A stretch of 32,904 nt of DNA from Candidatus Latescibacterota bacterium (GTDB lineage: Bacteria; Latescibacterota; UBA2968; UBA8231): NCBI GenBank assembly GCA_020852055.1, contig JADZBP010000265.1, positions 1 to 32,904 of the forward strand, read 5' to 3'. A program made the translations under genes and the position numbers. This document shows, in pieces, positions 16,950-23,600 of this stretch. The first letter of the stretch is position 1, and every line of letters starts with the position of its first letter. Below the pieces are notes generated by a model. That model worked only from the letters and a program-made list of their open reading frames with translations, was not told the origin of the DNA and made no database searches.

Positions 16950-17573
16950 ATGGGCAAAACCGCAGACCTGGGCCGGCGGGTGGAACTGGTTCCGATGGAC
17001 CCGCATTTCCACGATATCACCATTGCCCTCTACCAGCAGGTCACCTCCACCGGACCTCGCTACCTGGTGCACAGCTACAGCGGCCGGCCCGGCGTCGCCG
17101 CCCGGCTCGCGTTTGTCGCCGGGGCCATGGCGGTGCTGGGCGGCATGGAGGCGGTCGGGGTACAACTCCTGCGTTTCCCCTGCGGCGCCGCCCACGAACT
17201 GGCCTGCCGGCGCGCCTTCCTCGAGGCCTGCAAGCTCGATCCTGTGCACGAACTGGCAGTCCGGCCCCTGAGCTTCTTCGACAAGAAGTCCGGGTGCCAG
17301 ATCCAGATCACCAGCCTGGGCGGGGGCGCCTATAGGGTGGCGCTGGAAGGCGGGGACGAAAGCCGGGCAGCGGCAGTGGCTGCTGGCCTGGTCAAGCTGG
17401 GGCAATTGGAGAGCCCGGCACCCGACCGCGTGGCCTTTGGCTGCGGCCAGGCCCACGACGCCCTGGTGGGTATGCTGGTGGTGCGGGCAGTCAATGTGCG
17501 GGCCACCCTGCGCGAGCAGGAGTTGCTGGCGGCGCGCGGCCTGCTGGTGGCCCCCAGCGCCCAACAAACCTGA
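16950..17573 (+). CDS. Unrecognised protein at the head of the corrinoid cluster
   Basis: I do not recognise this 207-residue protein. It is soluble, mixed alpha/beta, with no signal peptide. Visible features are an N-terminal LVPMDPHFHDITIALY, a Gly/Ala-rich helix (VAARLAFVAGAMAVLGGM) and five cysteines, three of them in PCGAAHELACRRAFLEAC and the others in SGCQI and FGCGQAHDAL. The spread of Cys and His could bind a metal, but no known motif results. It starts 2 bases after the kinase gene and ends 7 bases before the MtaA-like gene, so it belongs to the same transcript. Its position suggests a role in methyl transfer or in the kinase step; that is inference. Confidence 0.75.
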   Translation: MGKTADLGRRVELVPMDPHFHDITIALYQQVTSTGPRYLVHSYSGRPGVAARLAFVAGAMAVLGGMEAVGVQLLRFPCGAAHELACRRAFLEACKLDPVHELAVRPLSFFDKKSGCQIQITSLGGGAYRVALEGGDESRAAAVAAGLVKLGQLESPAPDRVAFGCGQAHDALVGMLVVRAVNVRATLREQELLAARGLLVAPSAQQT

Positions 17574-17580
17574 GGCGGCG

Positions 17581-18624
17581 ATGAGCCAACCCCTTTCGAT
17601 GAACAGCCGTCAGCGCGTGCTGGCTGCCCTGCAACGGCAGCCGGTGGACCGCACCCCGGTCTGCAACCCCACTTCGGTGGCCACCGTCGAGCTGATGGAC
17701 CTGGTGGACGCCCCCTTTCCCGACGCCAACCGCCGGCCCGAACTGATGGCCCGCCTCGCCGCCACCGGGTACACCGAACTGGGCTTCGACACCATCATGC
17801 CGGTGTTCAGCATCATCCAGGAGTCCTCGGCCCTGGGCTGCCGGATGCAGTGGGAACAGAAGGATAATTGGCCTACGGTGCGCATGCGCGAGCCGATCTG
17901 GGAACGCCCCGAGGACATCGTCATCCCGCCCGACTTCCTCAGCCATCCCGATACCCGCTGCGTCATCGAGGCGATCAAGATCTTGCGCCGCGAATACGGG
18001 GATGAGGTCGCCATCGTCGGGAAGACCATGGGGCCCTGGTCCCTGGGGTACCACGGTTTCGGGGTGGAGCCCTTCCTGCTGATGTCCCTCGACGATCCGG
18101 GGAAGACCAAATTGTGTCTCGACCGGATCAAGGAGGCGACCATCCAGTTCGGCCTGGCCCAGATCGAGGCCGGGGCCGACGCGCTGACCCTGCCCGACCA
18201 CGCCACCGGCGACCTGGTCAGCGGCGAATACTACGCCCGGTACCGGCGCGATCTGCACATCGAGTTCGCCCAGCGCCTGCCGGCGCCTATCATCCTGCAC
18301 ATCTGCGGGCGCACCGTGGACCGTATGGAGTACATCGCCCAGACCGGCATGGCCGCCTTCCACTTCGACTCCAAGAACGCCCCGGCCGAGTCGATGGGCA
18401 TCGTGCGCAAACGCATCTCCCTGGTGGGCAACCTCAACAACCCGGAGACCCTCTTCTCCAAAGGCCCGGAGGAGGTGCGCCAGGAGGTATACCGCAACCT
18501 GGACGCCGGGGTGGAGTTGGTAGGCCCCGAGTGCGCCATCCCGCTGCAGACTGCCATCGAGAACCTCAAGGAAATCCCCCTGGCGGTGCGCGACTGGCAC
18601 CGCCAGCGCGCTGCGGCCAACTGA
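17581..18624 (+). CDS. Uroporphyrinogen decarboxylase-family methyltransferase (MtaA/MtbA-like)
   Basis: The protein (347 residues) has the UroD/MtaA barrel rather than being the haem enzyme: it opens with NSRQRVLAALQRQPVDRTPV, standard for methyltransferase members. The thiol-activating zinc motif of MtaA/MtbA is visible as His240-x-Cys242 (LHICGR) with Cys318 (GPECAIPL). In methanogens these enzymes move methyl from a corrinoid protein to coenzyme M; other bacterial members, such as CmuA and some O-demethylase components, use other donors or acceptors. The corrinoid-protein gene follows 13 bases later, the likely partner. The zinc ligands suggest the substrate is a thiol, but it is unknown. 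A second in-frame ATG at 17599 is an alternative start. Confidence 0.88.
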   Translation: MSQPLSMNSRQRVLAALQRQPVDRTPVCNPTSVATVELMDLVDAPFPDANRRPELMARLAATGYTELGFDTIMPVFSIIQESSALGCRMQWEQKDNWPTVRMREPIWERPEDIVIPPDFLSHPDTRCVIEAIKILRREYGDEVAIVGKTMGPWSLGYHGFGVEPFLLMSLDDPGKTKLCLDRIKEATIQFGLAQIEAGADALTLPDHATGDLVSGEYYARYRRDLHIEFAQRLPAPIILHICGRTVDRMEYIAQTGMAAFHFDSKNAPAESMGIVRKRISLVGNLNNPETLFSKGPEEVRQEVYRNLDAGVELVGPECAIPLQTAIENLKEIPLAVRDWHRQRAAAN

Positions 18625-18637
18625 AAACGAAGGGAAC

Positions 18638-19387
18638 ATGGCAGAGCTAAGCGAGATCCACAATGAGTTCCTGCGCCAGGAGATCGAGGAGAATATCGAA
18701 AGGCCGGAGGAACGGCAGCGGCTGATCGACAACTTCGCCAAGTCCAGGCCGGCCATGCAGGATATCGCCGCCGCCCTCATCGAAGGGGAGCACGCCACCG
18801 TCAACCAACTGACCCGGGCGGCCCTCGACGCGGGCATCGAGGCCCTGGAGGTGATGGACGACGGCCTGATCGGGGGCATGGCGGTGGTGGGCATCAAGTT
18901 CCGCGAGAATATTATTTTTGTTCCCGAGGTGCTGGCCTGCGCCCGGGCGATGAAGGCGGGCATGGCCCATATCGAGCCCATCCTCTCCGCCTCGGGCATC
19001 GAGCCGCTGGGCCGGGTGGTGATGGGCACGGTCAAAGGCGACCTGCACGATATCGGCAAGAACCTGTGTATCATGATGCTGCGCGGGGCCGGTTTCGAGG
19101 TCATCGACCTGGGTGTGGACACCTCGCCAGACCAGTTCATCGACGCGGTGGAGGAACACCAGGCCCACGTGGTGGGCATGTCGGCGCTGCTGACCACCAC
19201 CATGCCCAATATGGGCAAGACCATCGAGGCCTTCATCGACGCCGACCTGCGCGACCAGGTGAAGATCATGGTGGGCGGGGCGCCGGTGACCCAGGACTTC
19301 GCCGACGATATGGGGGCGGATGGGTACGGCAAGGACGCCCTGGCCTGCGTCACCCTGGCCAAGCAACTGTTGGGGGTGAAGCAGTGA
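18638..19387 (+). CDS. Corrinoid (B12-binding) methyltransferase protein, MtbC/MttC type
   Basis: This 249-residue protein carries the cobamide that shuttles methyl groups between partner methyltransferases. It has a helical cap domain (about residues 35-115, with ALDAGIEALEVMDDGLIGGM) and a Rossmann-like B12 domain with the signature DLHDIG (135-140), where His137 would be the lower axial cobalt ligand, and then MSALLTTTM and MVGGAPVT, which embrace the nucleotide tail. Length and domain order fit MtbC-type proteins and the B12 module of MetH. An extra ~30-residue helical N-terminus is present. An SD-like AAGGGAAC precedes the ATG. Its stop overlaps the next start (GTGA). Confidence 0.95.
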   Translation: MAELSEIHNEFLRQEIEENIERPEERQRLIDNFAKSRPAMQDIAAALIEGEHATVNQLTRAALDAGIEALEVMDDGLIGGMAVVGIKFRENIIFVPEVLACARAMKAGMAHIEPILSASGIEPLGRVVMGTVKGDLHDIGKNLCIMMLRGAGFEVIDLGVDTSPDQFIDAVEEHQAHVVGMSALLTTTMPNMGKTIEAFIDADLRDQVKIMVGGAPVTQDFADDMGADGYGKDALACVTLAKQLLGVKQ

Positions 19388-19674
19388 GCCAGCGCATCGA
19401 TCCGGAGGCCTTCAAGCAGCGATTGGACCGGATCAGCGAGATCTTTGCCGGCATGGTGAAGCACGCCGATGAACAGGCCCAGCACCGCTGCCCCTACAAG
19501 GACCGCCGCGACCAGTGCACCGCCCAATTCGGCTGCCGCAACCAGCGGCCAGCGGCCCAGGCCGGCGGCCTGCAGGCCTGTGCCGCACCCGACGGCCAGC
19601 TAGAATACCGCAGCGCCTGGCAGACCCTGGGTCCCGAAAAGGCTGCGGCCCTGCGCGACCAACTCCGCCACTAA
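19384..19674 (+). CDS. Small four-cysteine protein of unknown function
   Basis: A 96-residue protein starting with GTG that overlaps the corrinoid-protein stop by 4 bases (GTGA), and followed 8 bases later by the corrinoid activator gene. I recognise no family. An N-terminal helix (EAFKQRLDRISEIFAGMVKHA) precedes a basic segment with four cysteines, Cys36, Cys45, Cys51 and Cys66, plus His34. The spacing (C-x8-C-x5-C-x14-C) is not a standard ferredoxin or zinc ribbon. It could bind an Fe-S cluster or zinc and act as an electron donor or adaptor for the activator; that is inference from context. The downstream activator carries its own [2Fe-2S] domain, so redundancy argues slightly against a ferredoxin role. 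Confidence 0.75.
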   Translation: MSQRIDPEAFKQRLDRISEIFAGMVKHADEQAQHRCPYKDRRDQCTAQFGCRNQRPAAQAGGLQACAAPDGQLEYRSAWQTLGPEKAAALRDQLRH

Positions 19675-19682
19675 GGGGGTCC

Positions 19683-21299
19683 ATGCCCCCGGCTTCACCC
19701 CGCGGTTCCTCCGCCTCTCCTTCGCCCCAGACCCTCTTTGACCGCGCCGACCAGCTCGACCTGCGGGTGCCCACCTCGTGCGGCCGCAGCGGCCGCTGCC
19801 ACGAGTGTATCGTCGAGGTGAAGCAGGGCGGTGAGCACCTGGGTCCCCGCACCCCGGCTGAATCCTTCCTGCGCGACCCCTTCCGGCTGGCCTGCCAGGC
19901 CGAGGTCCGCGAGGCAGCGGCGGCCCTGCGTTTCGCCCCACTCACCCGCCAGCCCCAGATCCTGATGCCCGAGGCCGGCGGCGTACCCGACCTGGACCCG
20001 CTGGTGCAACGAGAGGGGGACCGGGTCCTGTTCGACGGGGAGCAGCTCGACCACTACCGGGGCCGACTGCTGGGCCTGGCCCTGGACCTGGGCACCACCA
20101 CCCTGGTGCTGGAGCTGGTGGATCTGGAGCAGGGGCGGGTGCTGGCGGTGGCGTCGTGCGAGAATCCGCAGCGCTTCGGCGGCAGCGACGTGATGAACCG
20201 CATCTCCTACGACGGGGGCGCCCACCGCGGGGAGTTGCACCAGGCGGTGATCCGGGCGGTCAACCGCCTGGCCCGGCAGTTGTGCCGCCAGCAGGACTGC
20301 AGCCGGCGGCAGATCTACGCCCTGGTGGTGGCCGGCAATGCCACCATGCGCGAGCTCTTTTTTGGCCTGGAGGTGCAGAGCATCGGCCAGAAGCCCTATA
20401 AGTCCCTGGTGGAGCACGAGTGGCGGGCCGGCCGGCGGCAGAGCACCTCCTTGCTGGTCGAGGCCCGGGAATTACACCTGCGCCTGCACCCGCGGGCCCG
20501 GGTGTACGGATTGCCCCTGATCGCCAGCCATGTGGGCGGGGACACGGCCGCGGCCCTGGTGGCCATCGACGCCTGGAACTGCCGCGAACTGGTGATGCTG
20601 GTGGACATCGGCACCAACACCGAGGTGGTGGTGGGGGACGGTCAGCGCTGGGTGGCTGCTTCGTGTCCGGCGGGACCGGCCTTCGAGGGGGGCCTGATCC
20701 AGTACGGCATGCCCGGTTTCGCCGGGGCCATCGAGCGGGTGCGCTGGGTGGATGGGGGCTTCGCCTGCAGCACTATTGGCGGCGGGCCGCCCGAGGGCCT
20801 CTGCGGCTCCGGGCTCATCGATCTGTTGGCGGAGTTGCGGCGGCACGGGCGGATGACCCCCAAAGGCGTTTTCGCCGACAAGGCCTACACCCTGGAGGTG
20901 GCACCGGCACAGGGCATCACCTTCTCGCGGGAGGACGCCAGCCACCTGGCCCAGGCCAAGGCGGCCAACTATTGCGGGCAGTACATCGCCCTGCGCCATT
21001 TTGGCGCCGCCCCGGCCCGGGTGCAGCGGCTCTTCCTGGCCGGGGGGTTCGCCAACTATATCGACGTGGCCAACGCAGTGGAGATCGGGTTCTTGGCCCC
21101 GGTGCCCGCCCAGCACATATTCAAGATCGGCAACGCCGCGGCCCAGGGGGCCCGGCAGGTGCTGCTCTCCCGCCGTCGCCGGCAGGCCGTCGAGGCGCTG
21201 GTGCCGACCATCGAACACGTGGAATTGGAGACCACCCCGGACTTCTTCGAGTTATTCGTGGAGGGCTGTCAGTTCAAGCCCATGCCAGACACCTTCTGA
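19683..21299 (+). CDS. RACo/RamA-type reductive activator of corrinoid proteins (DUF4445)
   Basis: Corrinoid proteins lose activity when Co(I) is oxidised to Co(II); these activators use ATP and a low-potential electron to repair them. The 538-residue protein has an N-terminal plant-type [2Fe-2S] domain (Cys-x5-Cys-x2-Cys in TSCGRSGRCHEC, fourth Cys in RLACQAEV), then an ASKHA-type ATPase region with two phosphate motifs, LALDLGTTT (about residue 133) and MLVDIGTNTE, and the DUF4445 tail LAGGFANYIDVANA. This matches RACo with a [2Fe-2S] centre rather than the RamA form with two [4Fe-4S] clusters. It is among the stronger evidence that this cluster runs a corrinoid cycle with separate proteins. 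Confidence 0.92.
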   Translation: MPPASPRGSSASPSPQTLFDRADQLDLRVPTSCGRSGRCHECIVEVKQGGEHLGPRTPAESFLRDPFRLACQAEVREAAAALRFAPLTRQPQILMPEAGGVPDLDPLVQREGDRVLFDGEQLDHYRGRLLGLALDLGTTTLVLELVDLEQGRVLAVASCENPQRFGGSDVMNRISYDGGAHRGELHQAVIRAVNRLARQLCRQQDCSRRQIYALVVAGNATMRELFFGLEVQSIGQKPYKSLVEHEWRAGRRQSTSLLVEARELHLRLHPRARVYGLPLIASHVGGDTAAALVAIDAWNCRELVMLVDIGTNTEVVVGDGQRWVAASCPAGPAFEGGLIQYGMPGFAGAIERVRWVDGGFACSTIGGGPPEGLCGSGLIDLLAELRRHGRMTPKGVFADKAYTLEVAPAQGITFSREDASHLAQAKAANYCGQYIALRHFGAAPARVQRLFLAGGFANYIDVANAVEIGFLAPVPAQHIFKIGNAAAQGARQVLLSRRRRQAVEALVPTIEHVELETTPDFFELFVEGCQFKPMPDTF

Positions 21300-21308
21300 G
21301 GACACGAG

Positions 21309-22310
21309 ATGAAACCCTTTCGCGAGCGCCTGCAGGAATCTAGGCCGATGATCTTCGACGGGGGCTTTGGCTCCCAGCTCTTCCTGCGGGGCATCCAGCT
21401 GACCAACAGTGCCCTGGCCAACGATCTGCACCCGGAAGCGGTGGTGGCCATCCACGGCGACTACATCGCCGCCGGGGCCGAGGTCATCGAGACCAATACC
21501 TTTGTGGCCTCCCCGCTGCACCTGGCCATGGCGGAGCGCGACGCCGCTGGGGCGGAGCAGTTGGTGCGCCTGGCGGTGCGCCACGCCCGACAGGCGGTTG
21601 AGCAGAACGGCCGGCCGGTGTACGTGGCCGGTTCCCTCGGGCCCTCGCCGGGGGCCATCGAGGCCGACGCCGGGGGGGTGGATTTTGGCATCGCCAACGC
21701 CGCGGTGAAGGAGGCCCACGAGCGGGTGGTGGCGGCGATGGCCGAGGAAGGGGTGGACTTCTTCGGTATCGAGACCATGTTCTAGGCCAAGGAGGCGGCG
21801 ATGGCGGCCGAGGCGGCGCGGCAGACCGGTCTGCCCATCGCGGTGAACCTCACCTACAAATACACCCGCGACCGCAAGACCGGGGCCGAGGTCTACCGCA
21901 CCGACTGGGGGCACACGGCAGGGGACCTGCTCGATATCCTCGCCGGCGGCGAGTTCTCGGGCGGGGTGAATCTGCTCGATCACATCGAGCTCTTGGGCCT
22001 CAACTGCGGCGCCGAGCCCGAACGGCCCGAACACACCGGCATGCCCTACGCCATCAGCGGGGTGCGGCAGCTGCGCCAGGCCCTGGCCGCGCGCGGGGTG
22101 GTGGGCAAACGTTTCATGGCCTACCCCAATGCCGGCCTGCCCCGCCTCGACAAGGACCGCAAGACCACCCACTATCCCCACTCGCCCGAGGAGATGGCCG
22201 CGCGGGCTGGCGACCTGCTGGCAGAGGGGGCGTACCTGATCGGCGGCTGCTGCGGCACCACCCCGGCCCATATCCGCGCCCTGCGGGCCGCGGTGGATGC
22301 GGCGGTATGA
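21309..22310 (+). CDS. Homocysteine S-methyltransferase (BHMT/MetH-N type) with an in-frame amber codon
   Basis: This enzyme moves a methyl group to homocysteine, giving methionine. Read through position 21783-21785 (TAG) it would be 333 residues, the usual length for the stand-alone domain. The N-part has FDGGFGSQLFLRG and EVIETNTF. The C-part holds all three zinc ligands: Cys233 (GLNCG) and Cys314-Cys315 (GGCCGTTPAH). The TAG is codon 159, four positions after Glu155 of IETMF, which by alignment matches the homocysteine-binding Glu159 of human BHMT. Frame and similarity continue without shift on both sides. Right after the TAG, AAGGAGG and five bases precede an in-frame ATG (21801, codon 165), so a 169-residue C-terminal product could start there. 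It may be a two-subunit enzyme, a readthrough or pyrrolysine product, a pseudogene, or a sequence error. Confidence 0.85.
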
Positions 22311-23323
22311 GGATCGCCGGGCGGGAGTTTGCGGTTATCGGAGAGAATATCCACACCACCCGGGTGGTGCTGCTCAAGGGCAAACGGGTGGAGGGGTTGC
22401 CGGGCGGCGGCGAGGCGCTGCGTTTCACCGACGCTGCGGGCAAACCGGGGTTGCTGCCCATCCCCGAGGCGCTCAAACGCACCCAGGATTACCAGGAAGG
22501 GCGGGTCAAACACGTCAAGGTGGCCCTGCAGGCGGCGATGGCCGGCGGGTCGGAGGGCCTGGAATACCTGCGCTACCTGGTGCGCCGGCAGGAGGAGGCC
22601 GGGGCCGATTTCCTCGACCTCAATACCGACGAGGTCTCGCTGCGTTTCGAGGAGCAGCGGGTGGCGATGCAATGGCTGGTGCGCGCGGTGCAGGAGATGA
22701 GCCCGCTGCCCCTGGCCATCGACTCCTCGCGGGTGGAAACCCTGCGCGCCGGTCTCGAGGTGATGGGGCAGCGGCGCTGTCTGCTCAACTCCGCCTCGCT
22801 GGAGCGCCTGGAGGCGTTGGATCTGGCCCGCCAGTTCGGCGCTGAGGTGGTGATCAGCGCGGCGGGGGAGAAGGGTATGCCCGAGGGCACCGAGGGGCGG
22901 CTGGTCAATGCGGCGCGTATGATGGCGGCGGCCCGGGAACGCGGTTTTGCCCCCGAGGAGCTGTACCTCGATCCCCTGGTTTTCCCGATCTCGGTCGATA
23001 TACAGTTCGGGGTGCACTGCCTGGAGGCGATCCGGCAATTACGCGCCGAATACGGCCTCCGACTCCACCTCACCGGGGGATTCAGCAATGTGTCTTTTGG
23101 CCTGCCCTGCAGGCAGATCATCAACGAGGTGTTCCTGCTGCTGGCCATGGAGGCCGGCGCCGACAGCGGCATCGTCGATCCGGTGAGCAGCCGGCTGGAG
23201 CGGGTGGCGGCCCTCGACCGCGCCTCCGCGGCCTTCCAGCTCACCGAGGCGATGCTGCTGGGCAGGGATGTCAACTGCAAAAACTTCCTGCGGGCTTACC
23301 GCAAGGGTGAACTGGAGGTCTGA
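22307..23323 (+). CDS. Pterin-binding (dihydropteroate synthase-like) methyltransferase, methyl-THF:corrinoid type
   Basis: This 338-residue barrel protein belongs to the pterin-binding family that includes AcsE (MeTr) and the folate module of MetH; it would move methyl between methyltetrahydrofolate and the corrinoid protein. Visible features are FAVIGENIHTTR at the N-terminus, ADFLDLNTDEVS, PLAIDSSRVETLRAGLEV, LYLDPLVFPIS and GGFSNVSFGLPCRQIIN, where the Asn corresponds to the one that activates N5 of methyl-THF in MeTr. Compared with AcsE it carries ~70 extra residues between the first strand and the second, including a Lys-rich stretch. Its start overlaps the preceding stop as ATGA. Direction of transfer, toward or from folate, cannot be read. 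Confidence 0.88.
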   Translation: MRIAGREFAVIGENIHTTRVVLLKGKRVEGLPGGGEALRFTDAAGKPGLLPIPEALKRTQDYQEGRVKHVKVALQAAMAGGSEGLEYLRYLVRRQEEAGADFLDLNTDEVSLRFEEQRVAMQWLVRAVQEMSPLPLAIDSSRVETLRAGLEVMGQRRCLLNSASLERLEALDLARQFGAEVVISAAGEKGMPEGTEGRLVNAARMMAAARERGFAPEELYLDPLVFPISVDIQFGVHCLEAIRQLRAEYGLRLHLTGGFSNVSFGLPCRQIINEVFLLLAMEAGADSGIVDPVSSRLERVAALDRASAAFQLTEAMLLGRDVNCKNFLRAYRKGELEV

Positions 23324-23324
23324 A

Positions 23325-23600
23325 ATGGCGACGTATCAGGTGTTGTACTGGCGGCATATCCCGGCCCAGGTCAAGGCCTACGAAGGCGACCGGCCCCGCT
23401 CCCAGGTGCTGTCGGAACGGTTCCAGGTGGAGATCGACCGCATTGCCATGAAGGAGAACCTGGTGGGCACCGACGAGTACCTGGACCAGTGGCAGTGGAG
23501 CGACGACCAGGAGCGGCCCGGCAACGCGACCGAGGTGCTCGAGGAGGTGGCCGCCGAACTGGAGGCCCAGTTCGAAGCGCTGACCGGCCGCAGCAAATGA
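23325..23600 (+). CDS. Small PF13769-like ('virulence factor' domain) protein
   Basis: A 91-residue protein that begins [17 protein letters not shown], a signature I associate with the small family labelled 'virulence factor' in Pfam (PF13769); the label is a misnomer here. I recall members of that family lying next to folate and corrinoid methyltransferase genes in some alphaproteobacteria, which fits this context, but I cannot check it. The rest is charged and helical ([21 protein letters not shown], then an acidic helix). No catalytic motif is apparent. It starts 1 base after the methyltransferase stop and its own stop overlaps mnmG (ATGA). A chaperone, assembly or regulatory role in the methyl-transfer cluster is inference. 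Confidence 0.75.
   Translation: MATYQVLYWRHIPAQVKAYEGDRPRSQVLSERFQVEIDRIAMKENLVGTDEYLDQWQWSDDQERPGNATEVLEEVAAELEAQFEALTGRSK

Noticed and set aside
16900..17600. Cobalamin or SAM riboswitch controlling the corrinoid cluster
   Set aside because: No gap of enough length exists before any of the cluster genes, and no B12-box or SAM-box sequence was seen there or in the 12482-13120 gap.
17491..19527. A 678-codon minus-strand open frame
   Set aside because: Antisense of the MtaA-like and corrinoid-protein genes, both with intact signatures.
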